Source of the DNA: DASZHJ01 sp035507155 | Lineage (GTDB): Bacteria > Pseudomonadota > Alphaproteobacteria > ATCC43930 > CGMCC-115725 | DNA length: 64,000 bases | Direction of reading: 5' to 3' | NCBI GenBank assembly: GCA_035507155.1 | Contig: DATJOK010000105.1 | Coordinates: 1-64,000 of the forward strand | In this document: positions 42,351 through 52,303 of the stretch, in pieces | Layout: each line of letters opens with the position of its first letter | Position numbering within the stretch: position 1 is the stretch's first letter | Notes under the pieces: model-generated | The model's input: the letters and a program-made list of their open reading frames with translations, nothing else | The model's database searches: none | Told to the model about the DNA's origin: nothing | Translations under genes and position numbers: made by a program

Positions 42351-43799
42351 TCAGAGGCTGAGGCTCGCCCACTTGGCCGAAACCATGATGATCACCAGGC
42401 ATGCCACCACTGCCCAGGAGACCCAGTCGAAAGCGGCGTAGAGGATGGGGTCGTCGTGCATCTGGCCCCGCACGGTGGAGAGCCAGAGCCGGCACTGCCA
42501 GAACAGCAACAGCGGCACGATGCCCCAGAGCAGCGCCGGGGTCGCATAGAGCTCCTCGGTCGCCTCGCTCTGCACGAAGAGCGCCAGCACCAGCGCCGAG
42601 CTGAAGCTGGAGGCGACGCCGAAGATGGTGAGGAGATTGAGATCCTCGACGAAGTAGCCGCGTCGCGCGGTGCGCCCGATCCCCTGCTCGGCGATTTCGC
42701 GGAGCTCCTCTACCCGCTTCACCAGCGCGAGGCTCAGGAACAGGAAGCTCGAGAATCCCAGCAGCCACAGCGAGACCGGATGCCCCACCGCCTCGCCACC
42801 TGCGAACATGCGCACCGAATAGAGGGCGGCGAGGATGAAGACGTCGACCAGCGGCCGCTCCTTCAATCGCGCCGAGTAGCTGAGCGACAGCGCCACATAG
42901 CAGGCGAGGCCGAAGCCTGCCTCCGAAACATAGGCGAGGCCGCCGCCCAGAAGCAGCAGAACGCCGGCGGCAGCGAGGCCGGCGGGCACCGAGAGCGCGC
43001 CGCTGGCGAAGGGACGGAAGCGCTTGCGCGCGTGCAGCCGGTCGGACTGGATGTCGACGAGATCGTTCAGCAGATAGATCGCGGAAGCGATCGCGCAGAA
43101 GGCAAGAAAGGTGGTGCAGGCGGCGCCCCAGGCACCGGCATCCCCATAGGCATGGGCCGTCACCAACGGCACGAAGACCAGGATATTCTTGACCCACTGG
43201 TAGGGCCGCATCGCCTTGACCAGCGCCCTGAGCTGCGAGCGGCGGCCGTCGAAATGCCGCTCTATCGTCGCCGCTTTGCCGGCAGCAGCGGTGACTGCGG
43301 GCGGCGTGTCGACCAGCACCGCCGCGCGCGCCGCGCGCCACACCACGAGATCCGGGCGCCCGTTGCCGGCATAGTCGAAGCCCTTCTCGCCGAAGCGCGA
43401 GATCAGCATCCGCGCCTTGGCGCGGCCGGTGAGATTGACGACGCCGTCGGAGGCAATCACGTCGTCGAAGAGGCCGAGATGCTCGTTCACCGCATCGGCG
43501 ATGGCGTGATCGGCGCCGGTCACCAGCACCAGCCGCCGGCCGGCGGCCTTCTGCTCGCGGAGATATTCCAGCAGCTCTTCGTTGTAGGGGAGCGTACGGA
43601 CATCGAGATTGGCGTAGCGCGCGAGATGCTGCTTGAGGCCCGCGCGGCCGCGGCGGATCAGCGAGCGGATTCCAGACGGACGTCGGAGCAGCACCGATGC
43701 GGAGATGAAGGTCTCGTGCAGCGTGTCGCTCCGCACCAGGGTGCCGTCGAGATCGACGCAGAGCGGCACCGTGCTCGGTCTCTCTTCAAGTGCGACCAT
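42351..43799 (-). CDS. HAD phosphatase-UbiA prenyltransferase fusion (DPPR-synthase-like)
   Basis: A 482-residue fusion. Residues about 13-200 are a HAD domain with CVDLDGTLVRSDTL (motif I), LVLVTGADHAIADAV (motif II) and a DYAGNGRPDLVVW motif IV. A UbiA-type domain with about nine helices follows, with AIYLLNDLVDIQSDRLHARK (the ND-x2-D-x3-D Mg site), KRFRPFASGAL, the second site region SYSARLKERPLVDVFILAAL and YSVRMFAGG. These signatures resemble the mycobacterial polyprenyl-phosphate phosphoribosyltransferase (DPPR synthase) more than quinone UbiA. The fused HAD could remove the 5-phosphate, giving polyprenyl-phosphoryl-ribose. The ATG downstream of a GTG is chosen as start. Confidence 0.85.
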   Translation of the reverse strand: MVALEERPSTVPLCVDLDGTLVRSDTLHETFISASVLLRRPSGIRSLIRRGRAGLKQHLARYANLDVRTLPYNEELLEYLREQKAAGRRLVLVTGADHAIADAVNEHLGLFDDVIASDGVVNLTGRAKARMLISRFGEKGFDYAGNGRPDLVVWRAARAAVLVDTPPAVTAAAGKAATIERHFDGRRSQLRALVKAMRPYQWVKNILVFVPLVTAHAYGDAGAWGAACTTFLAFCAIASAIYLLNDLVDIQSDRLHARKRFRPFASGALSVPAGLAAAGVLLLLGGGLAYVSEAGFGLACYVALSLSYSARLKERPLVDVFILAALYSVRMFAGGEAVGHPVSLWLLGFSSFLFLSLALVKRVEELREIAEQGIGRTARRGYFVEDLNLLTIFGVASSFSSALVLALFVQSEATEELYATPALLWGIVPLLLFWQCRLWLSTVRGQMHDDPILYAAFDWVSWAVVACLVIIMVSAKWASLSL

Positions 43800-43921
43800 G
43801 ACGCGATCCACGCCCCCACGAGGTGGTCTGCCCGCCGGCAAGATAGGGGGGCGACCGGCCCTGTCAATCGAGGACCCCACACCCCCGCAACATCATCGAC
43901 ACGTATACTGTTGCAGCTTGG

Positions 43922-44812
43922 TTAAGCCCGATGCCCGACGCCGAGAGCGACATTGTCTATAAGACGGGTCCGGCCGAGCCAGGCTGCCGCCAGCACACGT
44001 CCTGGCCGGCCCAAAGTGGTTAACGGCATCAGCGTCTCGGCGTCGCAGACCTCGAAGTAGTCGATGCGGGCGAAGCCCGTCCGAGCGAGGGCGGCCAGCG
44101 CCTCCGCCGTCGCCGCGGCGATCGTCGCCGCACCGGTCTCGATCCGCTCCGCCGCGTGCAGGAGGGTGCGATGGAGCGCCGGCGCGATCGCCCGTTCCGC
44201 CGCCGTCAGATAGACGTTGCGCGAGGAGAGCGCCAGCCCGTCCGGCTCGCGCACGGTGGGCACACCGTCGATGCGCGTGGGGATGTCGAGATCGCGGACG
44301 ACATGGCGGATCACCTGCAGCTGCTGGTAATCCTTCTCGCCGAAGCAGGCAACGTCGGCGCGTGATTGCAGCAGCAGCTTGGTCACCACGGTGGCAACGC
44401 CAGGGAAATGGCTGGGCCGGAAGCGGCCGTCCTGTCCCTCGGCGATCGGGCCCGCGGTCACCGTGGCGGCAAATCCCGTCGGATACATCTCATCGACACC
44501 AGGCGCGTAAAGGAGATCGCAGAAGGCGCCGGCAAGCTTCGCCGCATCGCCGGCCTCGTCGCGCGGATAGCGGGCGAAATCCTCGGTCGGGGCGAACTGC
44601 GTCGGATTGACGAAGATGCTGGCGACGGTGTGCCGGGCGACGCGGCGCCCGTGCTCGACGAGCGCCAGATGGCCGCGATGCAGCGCCCCCATGGTGGGCA
44701 CGAGCGCCACGCGCTCGCCGGCGCGGTGCCAGGCAGCGATCACCCGGCGCAGGTCGGCGACCGTGCGCACCACGGCAAGCCCACCGATCCGCTCTGGAGC
44801 CCAGTCGGTCAT
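43922..44812 (-). CDS. panC: Pantoate--beta-alanine ligase
   Basis: A 296-residue PanC. It has LVPTMGALHRGHLALVEH (the HxGH nucleotide-binding motif), SIFVNPTQFAPTEDFARYPR, HFPGVATVVTKLL, CFGEKDYQQLQVIRH and REPDGLALSSRNVYL (KMSKS-like loop SSRN). It joins pantoate and beta-alanine with ATP in the coenzyme A pathway in the cytoplasm. The ATG start of MTDWAPERIGG is used; an upstream start is possible. It is a single gene, divergent from the creatininase-like gene across about 140 bp. Confidence 0.96.
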   Translation of the reverse strand: MTDWAPERIGGLAVVRTVADLRRVIAAWHRAGERVALVPTMGALHRGHLALVEHGRRVARHTVASIFVNPTQFAPTEDFARYPRDEAGDAAKLAGAFCDLLYAPGVDEMYPTGFAATVTAGPIAEGQDGRFRPSHFPGVATVVTKLLLQSRADVACFGEKDYQQLQVIRHVVRDLDIPTRIDGVPTVREPDGLALSSRNVYLTAAERAIAPALHRTLLHAAERIETGAATIAAATAEALAALARTGFARIDYFEVCDAETLMPLTTLGRPGRVLAAAWLGRTRLIDNVALGVGHRA

Positions 44813-44951
44813 GCTGCGCGGCGGTGTAAACCGCCCCCGATCCGCCGACAAGCCCCTATCGTTGCGAGCGCTTGGCCGCGTTGACGGGGTCCGAGGGGCC
44901 GCCTAGTCTCCCCCCGTCCGTCTTATCCGGCCTCCCGAAGGTGACCGCACC

Positions 44952-45698
44952 GTGAATCTTCATCTGCAGACCTGGGAGGAGGTCGAGACCTACCTCAAAT
45001 CCTCCAAGGGCATCATCATTCCCATCGGCTCCACCGAGCAGCACGGACCCAATGGCCTCATCGGCACCGACGCGATCTGCGCCGAGGTGATCGCGAAGGG
45101 CGTCGGCGAGCAGGCCGGGGCCCTGGTCGGCCCCACCATCAACGTCGGCATGGCGCAGCACCATCTCGCCTTCGCCGGGTCGATGACGCTGCGCCCCTCG
45201 ACGCTGATCGCCCTCATCCACGATTACATCACGTCGCTGGCGCGGCACGGCTTCGAGCGCTTCTATTTCATCAACGGCCACGGCGGGAACATCGCGACGG
45301 TCACCGCCGCTTTCTCGGAGATCTACGCCACCGCCTCGATGCGTCCCGGCACCAACGCGCCGGCGGTGCGCTGCCGGCTGAAGAACTGGTGGGACACGCC
45401 GGCGGTGAAGAGCCTCTCCCGGGAGCTGTTCGCAGATCGCGAGGGCAGCCACGCGACGCCGAGCGAGGTGTCGGTCACTTTCTATGCCCATCCCGAGGCG
45501 ATCAAGCGGCGGGAGATGACACCGATCGGCCCGAAGGGACGCGACTTCGCCGACGCCGACGACTACCGCCGGCTGTTCCCGGACGGCCGCATCGGCTCCG
45601 ACCCGTCGCTGGCCACGGCGGAGCACGGCAAGCGCTTCGTGGAGACCGCGGTCAGCGACATCAGCGCGGACTACCTGGGCTTCATGGCCCAGGCCTGA
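44952..45698 (+). CDS. Creatininase-family amidohydrolase
   Basis: A 248-residue metal-dependent amidohydrolase with PIGSTEQHGPNGLIGTDA (Glu and His/Asp ligands), FAGSMTLRPSTL, FYFINGHGGNIATV (the H-G-G-N motif) and a Glu in SHATPSEVSVTF. Beside creatininase the family includes 2-amino-5-formylamino-pyrimidinone deformylase and mycofactocin MftE. None of these is implied by the neighbours, and the substrate is unknown. A strand-sharing GNAT gene follows 13 bp later with its own GGAGGG site, so a two-gene operon is likely. Confidence 0.87.
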   Translation: MNLHLQTWEEVETYLKSSKGIIIPIGSTEQHGPNGLIGTDAICAEVIAKGVGEQAGALVGPTINVGMAQHHLAFAGSMTLRPSTLIALIHDYITSLARHGFERFYFINGHGGNIATVTAAFSEIYATASMRPGTNAPAVRCRLKNWWDTPAVKSLSRELFADREGSHATPSEVSVTFYAHPEAIKRREMTPIGPKGRDFADADDYRRLFPDGRIGSDPSLATAEHGKRFVETAVSDISADYLGFMAQA

Positions 45699-45711
45699 CG
45701 GAGGGTTCCTC

Positions 45712-46509
45712 GTGTCCGACGCCGATCTCGCCGCGCGCATCACGCGGCTCGCGCCGGAGACCTGGCCCGCCATCGAGAGCTGGGATTATGACGGCTGGGT
45801 GCTGCGCTTCGCCCGCGGCTACACCAAGCGCGCCAACTCGATCACGCCGCTCGCGCCCGGCAGCCGCCCCGTCGAGGAGAAGATTGCCGCCTGCGAGGCC
45901 ACCTACGAGGCGCGTCGCATCCCCGCCGTCTTCTGCCTGCCCAGCACCGCTGATATCGATGCGCTCGACCAGACGCTTGCCGCGCGCGGCTACCGCAAGC
46001 TCGACAAGACGAGCATCCGCGTGATGCCGCTCGGCGCCGCGCCGCCGGCGCCCGAGAGCGAGCCGGAGATCCAGCCCGCGCTCACCGCGGGCTGGCTCGA
46101 CATCGTCGCCGGCTGGAATGGCTTCAGCCCGGCCGAGCGCGCCGGCTTCCTGGCGATCGCCGGCGGCATCCGCACGCCGACGGCCTTCGCGCTCCTGCGC
46201 CGGGTCGGCGCGCCGGTCGCCGCAGGGATCGCCGTGCTGCAGGACGATCTCGTCTGCTTCCACGCCATCATCACCGCGCCCGAGGCGCGCCGGCAGGGCT
46301 TCGGCCGCACGCTGATGCTGGGATTGCTGCGCTGGGCGCAGTCGGCGGGCGCCGGCACCGCCTACTTGCAGGTGGTGAAGAGCAACGCACCGGCGCTCCG
46401 CCTCTACAACGAGCTCGGCTTCGGCCGCGAGATCATGCGGTATCACTACCGCGCGCCGCTCAGTCCCGCACCGACAGACACTTCACCAGCCCGTCCCCCA
46501 GATCGGTGA
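45712..46509 (+). CDS. GNAT-family N-acetyltransferase (two-part)
   Basis: A 265-residue protein. The N-terminal third is a degenerate GNAT-like half (LAPETWPAIESWDYDGWVLR and TKRANSITPLAPGS). The C-terminal half is a complete acetyltransferase with CFHAIITAPEARRQGFGRTL (the acetyl-CoA loop R-x-x-G-x-G) and LQVVKSNAPALRLYNELGF. Two-part proteins with the WDYDGWVLRFARGYTKRANS start are common in proteobacteria, with unknown substrate. It starts with GTG after a GGAGGG site. Its last 50 bases overlap the end of znuA on the other strand. Confidence 0.88.
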   Translation: MSDADLAARITRLAPETWPAIESWDYDGWVLRFARGYTKRANSITPLAPGSRPVEEKIAACEATYEARRIPAVFCLPSTADIDALDQTLAARGYRKLDKTSIRVMPLGAAPPAPESEPEIQPALTAGWLDIVAGWNGFSPAERAGFLAIAGGIRTPTAFALLRRVGAPVAAGIAVLQDDLVCFHAIITAPEARRQGFGRTLMLGLLRWAQSAGAGTAYLQVVKSNAPALRLYNELGFGREIMRYHYRAPLSPAPTDTSPARPPDR

Positions 46510-47422
46510 TCAGGGTGAAATAGAGATCGGGGCCGGGCTCGAGCGAGAGTCCCTCCGGATCGAGCGTGCCGGTGCGCGCCTTGCTGCCTGCGACGACGCT
46601 CTTCAGCACGTCTGCCGGCGTCTGCGGCTCGCCGAAGACGCAACGCACGCCAGAGGTCCGGATCCGCAGCCGGATCCGGTCGAGACGGGCCGCCGTCGGC
46701 GGCTCAGCCGGATCGGCGGTGATCGCGCCCACCGCGGTGAGCCCGTAGCGCCCCTCGAAATACTGATAGGCGTCGTGATAGACGAGGAAGGGCCTGCTGG
46801 CGAGCGCGGCGAGCTTGGGCCGAAGCGCGGCGTCGAGCGCGTCCAGGCGCCGGTAGAGCTCGGCGGCATTCCGGGTGTAACGCGAGGCGTGCTCGGGATC
46901 GGCGGCGGCGAGATGCGTCGCCGCGCTGGCGACGATCCGCTGCGCGTTCAAGGGATCGAGCCAGAGATGGCCGTCGGTGGCAAAGCCGGTCGGCAGCATG
47001 CCGCGCGCGTCGGGGCCAGCACCCCAACCGCCGCTCTGTCGGGTCTCCAGCAGCCGGATGCCGGGCGCCTCGGAAAGCTGCACCACCTCGGCCGGCGGCG
47101 TCGCGTCGACCAGGGGCGGCTTCAGAAAGGTTTCCAGCATCGGCCCGACCCAGAACACCAGCCGCGCCTTATTGATGCGGTCGGTATCGGTGGGCTTCAG
47201 CCGATACTCGTGCAGCGACACCTTGCCGTCGACGATCAGGTCCGGCGTGCCGACGCCGGCCATCACCGCCGCCACCAGGGAGTGGATCGGCTTGATGCTG
47301 ACCACCACCGCCGGCACGTCGGCGCGCACCGGCGCCGCAATCAGGAGGACGGCGCCCGCAGCGACCAGGACCGCTCGATGGAGGCGCCGGAGACGATTGA
47401 GGAGGAATATGACGGGTCTCAT
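46460..47422 (-). CDS. znuA: Zinc ABC transporter substrate-binding protein
   Basis: A 320-residue periplasmic protein. It has a signal peptide to about residue 34 (VRADV). The zinc-ligand regions are VSLHEYRLKPTD (first His), GHLWLDPLNAQ (second His) and YHDAYQYFEGRYG (third His), with CVFGEPQTPADVL in the last quarter. The His/Asp-rich loop that usually follows the first ligand is short and lacks histidines. It delivers zinc to an inner-membrane ZnuBC permease, which is not encoded here. It diverges from zur with only about 41 bp between the start codons, which hold the presumed operator. Confidence 0.92.
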   Translation of the reverse strand: MRPVIFLLNRLRRLHRAVLVAAGAVLLIAAPVRADVPAVVVSIKPIHSLVAAVMAGVGTPDLIVDGKVSLHEYRLKPTDTDRINKARLVFWVGPMLETFLKPPLVDATPPAEVVQLSEAPGIRLLETRQSGGWGAGPDARGMLPTGFATDGHLWLDPLNAQRIVASAATHLAAADPEHASRYTRNAAELYRRLDALDAALRPKLAALASRPFLVYHDAYQYFEGRYGLTAVGAITADPAEPPTAARLDRIRLRIRTSGVRCVFGEPQTPADVLKSVVAGSKARTGTLDPEGLSLEPGPDLYFTLITDLGDGLVKCLSVRD

Positions 47423-47427
47423 GCCTA

Positions 47428-47442
47428 TGTTACACCGTAACA
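47428..47442. promoter_or_regulatory. Likely Zur operator between znuA and zur
   Basis: TGTTACACCGTAACA is a perfect inverted repeat of two TGTTAC arms around a three-base centre. It lies in the 41-bp gap between the divergent znuA and zur start codons. Fur-family Zur sites in proteobacteria are palindromes with the same TGTTAC-type ends. Binding here would shut off znuA, and zur itself, when zinc is plentiful. Confidence 0.75.
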
Positions 47443-47463
47443 GGAACCGATCCGGAGAGCGCC

Positions 47464-47979
47464 ATGTCTCGCACCGCCGCCAAGCGTCCGGCTGCCCCGG
47501 CTTTCGTGGCGCCCCGGCACGATCACGAGAGCTGCGTCGACGCCGCCCTCGACCGCGCCGCCGCGCTCTGCGAGAAGCGCGGCAGCCGGCTCACCGAGCT
47601 GCGCCGAGAGGTGCTGGCGCTGGTCTGGCAGGGCCACGAGCCGGTGGGCGCCTATGATATTCTGGATGCGCTCCGCCGGCAGCATCCGGGCGCGGCGCCA
47701 CCCACGGTCTACCGCGCGCTCGACTTCCTCATCGCCGAGGGGCTCATCCACCGCATCGAGTCCCTCAACGCCTATGTCGGCTGCGACCGGCCGGACGAGC
47801 CGCACGCGAGTCAGTTCCTGATCTGCGAGCGATGCAGTGCGACAGTCGAGCTCGGCGATCCTGCCATCACCGCCGCCGTCGCCCGCCGCGCTGCCGCGTT
47901 GGGATTCGCCGTCGCCCGCCAGACCATCGAAGTCCGCGGCCTCTGCCCCAATTGCCGCAAGGCGGAGACACGGGAATAG
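47464..47979 (+). CDS. zur: Zinc uptake regulator (Fur family)
   Basis: A 171-residue Fur-family repressor. A polar N-terminal extension of about 20 residues precedes the winged helix with GSRLTELRREVLALV and PPTVYRALDFLIAEGLIHRI. The C-terminal domain has the structural zinc cysteines as CERC and CPNC pairs, with the sensing His residues near HASQF and DHESC. Zur binds DNA with zinc and represses zinc uptake. The neighbouring znuA and the palindrome in the shared promoter gap support Zur over iron Fur. GGAG precedes the ATG. Confidence 0.92.
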   Translation: MSRTAAKRPAAPAFVAPRHDHESCVDAALDRAAALCEKRGSRLTELRREVLALVWQGHEPVGAYDILDALRRQHPGAAPPTVYRALDFLIAEGLIHRIESLNAYVGCDRPDEPHASQFLICERCSATVELGDPAITAAVARRAAALGFAVARQTIEVRGLCPNCRKAETRE

Positions 47980-48000
47980 CGGTTTCGGCAAGGCCTGGCA

Positions 48001-48210
48001 TTGACTCTCGGATCACCCGACCCTACCCTCGCGCCATGTTCCGCCGCCTCGCATCGCAGCAATGCCAACGCCGTCAATCCGGCGGCGGCCTGTTGCGCAT
48101 GCAAGGGCTCGGCGCGTTGGTTCGGACAGTGATCATCGAGAGATCGTCCCGCTAACGCCCCGACATCCTGAACGCTCCAGGCCCCGCCGACCTCCGTTGG
48201 CGGGGTTTTT
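48001..48210 (+). ncRNA. Possible small RNA or leader upstream of the LysE gene
   Basis: Starting at TTGACT (48001-48006), a good -35 sequence, with a weak -10 near 48022-48027, a transcript of about 175 nt would end at the clear terminator at 48182-48210, before the LysE gene's own start region. The tract is less open than a gene. One short ORF (48036-48155, 39 codons, MFRRLASQQCQRRQ and ending VIIERSSR) lies inside. It matches no RNA family known to the annotator; 6S and SRP RNA motifs were looked for and not seen. It could be a small RNA, an attenuator leader, or spacer DNA. Confidence 0.25.
48182..48210 (+). terminator. Rho-independent terminator
   Basis: Stem CCCCGCC (48182-48188) pairs with GGCGGGG (48199-48205) around a ten-base loop and is followed by TTTTT (48206-48210). 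It lies 39 bases before the LysE start codon and so ends a transcript that starts upstream. Confidence 0.7.
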
Positions 48211-48248
48211 GATTCTTCGCTTATATTTTCGCCGAGAGGAGAATTTCC

Positions 48249-48866
48249 GTGATCGATATCCAGCTCTATCTCGCCTTCGTGCTCGCCACCAGCATCCTGA
48301 TGCTGATCCCCGGTCCCAACGTGGCGCTCATCGTGGCCAACAGCGTCGCCTACGGCGCGCGCTTCGGCCTCCTGACGGTCGCCGGCACCGCCTCGGCAAT
48401 GGTGGTCCAGCTCGCCGTCACCGCGCTCGGCATGACCGCGGTGCTGGAGACGCTCGCCTACTGGTTCGAATGGATCCGCTGGCTCGGCGTCGCCTATCTC
48501 CTCTATCTCGGCGTCAGCCAGTGGCGGGCGCCCGCGGTCGATCTCACGCGGACGCGGCCGCAGCCGAAATCGGTGCGCGAGATCTTCCTGCGGGGATTCC
48601 TGGTCTCGCTCACCAACCCGAAGACGCTGCTGTTCTACGGCGCCTTCTTTCCCCAGTTCATCTCGACGAAGGCGCCGCTCGCCGGGCAGATCGCCCTCCT
48701 CTCGGTGACCTTCCTGGTGCTGGCGCTGCTGCTCGACGGCGGCTGGGCGCTGCTTGCCGCCCATGCTCGGGGATTCCTCGCGACGCGCGGGCGCTTCCGC
48801 AACCGGCTCTCGGGCTCGCTGCTGATCGCGGCTGGGCTAGGTCTGGCGCTGGCGCGCCGGCGCTAG
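48249..48866 (+). CDS. LysE/RhtB-family amino acid exporter
   Basis: A 205-residue six-helix membrane protein. Signature parts are LIPGPNVALIVANSVAYGAR in the first helix pair, GLLTVAGTASAMVVQLAVTA, RWLGVAYLLYLGVSQWR, and the later FLVSLTNPKTLLFYGAFFPQF. LysE/RhtB proteins export amino acids such as lysine, homoserine or threonine; which one is not told by the motifs. It begins with GTG after AGAGGAG. It is convergent with the OsmC gene, overlapping by four bases. Confidence 0.9.
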   Translation: MIDIQLYLAFVLATSILMLIPGPNVALIVANSVAYGARFGLLTVAGTASAMVVQLAVTALGMTAVLETLAYWFEWIRWLGVAYLLYLGVSQWRAPAVDLTRTRPQPKSVREIFLRGFLVSLTNPKTLLFYGAFFPQFISTKAPLAGQIALLSVTFLVLALLLDGGWALLAAHARGFLATRGRFRNRLSGSLLIAAGLGLALARRR

Positions 48867-49276
48867 ATCAGTGTCGTCCGGATCGCAATGCCGGATTTGA
48901 GCGCGCGGGTCACCGGCGTCTTCTCGGCGATCTCGGCGATGCGGGCGCGTTGGGCGTCGTCGAGCGGTCCCTCGAGGCGGAGAGTGCGCTCGATGTGCGG
49001 GCGCCGCTCCTCGCCGACGACTTCCCAGTGGAAGGCAAGATCGACATGCACCGCCTTGAGCGGCCACTCCTTGCGCTCGGCATACATGCGGAGCGTGATC
49101 GCCGTGCAGGCGCCGAGGCCGGAGAGCACCAAGCCAAAGGGCGAGGCGCCGGCGTCGCCGCCCTCGGGCTTCGGCTCGTCGGCGGTGAGCACGTGATTCC
49201 CGGTGCGGATCGAGGTCGCATAGCGTGTCTCGCCGATCTCGGCGGTCGCCGTGGCGATGGTCTTCGGCGCGGCCAT
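48863..49276 (-). CDS. OsmC/Ohr-family protein
   Basis: A 137-residue protein with the OsmC fold: IATATAEIGETRYATSIR, then HVLTADEPKPEGGDAGASPF, GLVLSGLGACTAITLRMYAE (the first catalytic Cys and the Arg/Glu helix), EWPLKAVHVDLAFHWEVV, and the C-terminal EIAEKTPVTRALKSGIAI. The second resolving Cys of OsmC/Ohr, normally in a CPVH-type motif, is Thr here (KTPVTRAL), so the peroxide cycle may be altered or absent. GGGAGG precedes the ATG. It follows the Nudix gene by 11 bp in the thiC operon. Confidence 0.83.
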   Translation of the reverse strand: MAAPKTIATATAEIGETRYATSIRTGNHVLTADEPKPEGGDAGASPFGLVLSGLGACTAITLRMYAERKEWPLKAVHVDLAFHWEVVGEERRPHIERTLRLEGPLDDAQRARIAEIAEKTPVTRALKSGIAIRTTLI

Positions 49277-49287
49277 GTCAGCCTCCC

Positions 49288-49718
49288 TCAAAAAGCAAGC
49301 GCGCGGCGCATGAGATCCACGGCGTTGCGGCTGGTGGGCATCACCTTGGCCTCGACCTCCTCCGGCGTGAACCAGCCGAGACCCGTGAGGTGCTCGGGCT
49401 CCAGGCGCTCGCCCTCGCCCGCGCGCCAGTCGAGGACGACGCAGACCAGGGTGAAATGGAAACGCACGCGGCTCTCGGCATCGCGATCGATGTAGTCGAA
49501 GGTGGTGAGGACGCCCCTGGGCTCCGCCTCGATACCGGTCTCCTCGCGAAGCTCCCGCACGGCGCATTCCAGAACCGTCTCGCCGAGCTCGAGCTGGCCG
49601 CCGACGAAGCCCCACTTGCCGGTATCGGCGCCCTGGCCGCGCTGCGCCAGCAGGCATCGGGGTCCTCGCCTGACAGCGGCGAGGACCCCGACCCAGGGCC
49701 GATCCGGGTAGAGCCGTC

Positions 49719-49722
<4 letters not shown>
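49288..49722 (-). CDS. Nudix hydrolase coupled to thiC
   Basis: A 144-residue Nudix protein. The Nudix box is GGQLELGETVLECAVRELREETGI (G-x5-E-x7-REUXEEXGU fits), preceded by LLAQRGQGADTGKWGFVGG and followed by FHFTLVCVVLDWR and GLGWFTPEE. It hydrolyses a nucleoside-diphosphate-linked or similar substrate. The only start that gives a full domain is TTG in TTGA, overlapping the thiC stop, so it is translationally coupled to thiC and under the same TPP riboswitch. A thiamin-related role is possible: Nudix enzymes that clean up damaged thiamin diphosphates are known. Canonical mutator or ADP-ribose activities are not excluded. Confidence 0.78.
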
Positions 49723-51554
<1,832 letters not shown>

Positions 51555-51635
51555 GGCGATCTCCTCCGTCGATAGAATCACAGGGAGATCCGGGGCTTTG
51601 GGCTTTGAGGCTCGGCCGCGCGACGGCCGACTGGT

Positions 51636-51738
51636 TCCTGTCCCTACGCCGGTACGATCCGGATCAGGTTCTAAGGGTTCCCGCGGCGTGCTCTCGCACA
51701 GGCGGTGTCTCAGCCCCCTACCAGGGCGCCCCTTGGAA
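51636..51738 (-). promoter_or_regulatory. TPP (thiamin pyrophosphate) riboswitch
   Basis: Read on the minus strand, the sequence contains GGGGCGCCC and GGCTGAGA in the first half, then ACCCTT, GAACCTGATCCGGAT and CGGCGTAGGGA in the second. These are the conserved blocks of the thi-box aptamer in the right order and spacing. It lies about 80 nt upstream of the thiC start codon. High TPP would reduce expression of thiC and the coupled genes. No classic T-tailed terminator is seen between aptamer and gene, so translational control is the likelier mode. Confidence 0.95.
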
Positions 51739-51784
51739 CGGCTCAGTATCTGAGCGGCACACTGCCGCAGTCAAGCGGCAGGGT

Positions 51785-52150
51785 TCAGACCACCGCCGTG
51801 TTGCCGCGCACCAGGAACTCCAGCTTCAACGGCAGCTTGGCGCCAAGCCAGAGCGCGTGATGGGCGTGGTCCTCGTAATCGTCGCCGGTGAGCGGATGGA
51901 CGAGGATCACGAGATCCCCGCGGTTCAGCATCAGCCAAGGCACCAGACGCGAGAATGCCTCGACCGGAAACGCCATCTGGTACATCGCCTGCGGATGCGG
52001 ACCCACCGGCTCGTCGCGCCAGCGGCCGAGCACCACCGGGAACTGCGCCGCGACCGCCTCGCGCAGCGCGGCGGCGGCAGCGCGGCTCGCCTCGCTGTAG
52101 TACACATGAGCGTGATAGCCGCTGATCGCCGCGGGATCGATATCGTGCAT
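51785..52150 (-). CDS. DOPA 4,5-dioxygenase-family protein
   Basis: A 121-residue protein with ISGYHAHVYYSEASRAAA at the start, RWRDEPVGPHPQAMYQMAF, LMLNRGDLVILVHPLTGDDYEDH and HHALWLGAKLPLKLEFL. The histidines in these blocks match the small DOPA 4,5-dioxygenase family (extradiol ring cleavage, non-heme iron), which is common in proteobacteria with unknown natural substrates. The ATG of MHDIDPAA is used; an ATG four codons upstream is possible. It is downstream of the TPP riboswitch region but on the same strand as thiC and probably separate. Confidence 0.85.
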   Translation of the reverse strand: MHDIDPAAISGYHAHVYYSEASRAAAAALREAVAAQFPVVLGRWRDEPVGPHPQAMYQMAFPVEAFSRLVPWLMLNRGDLVILVHPLTGDDYEDHAHHALWLGAKLPLKLEFLVRGNTAVV

Positions 52151-52303
52151 GGCTCGGATCATAGCCCCGGATGCGCCGCGACCGCCACCCGGCTGTCTTC
52201 GGGTTGGACGCCGAAGCAAATCGATGCGACCATATCTCAACTGCCGGCTGCATCGCCCCGCCTGGGCATTTGCGGCCAAGCGACAGCCACTAGGGGGAAC
52301 GTC

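Noticed and set aside
48001..48210. 6S RNA, SRP RNA or a known riboswitch class
   Set aside because: No conserved tetraloop region or aptamer block of those families was found; only a promoter-like -35 and a terminator remain.
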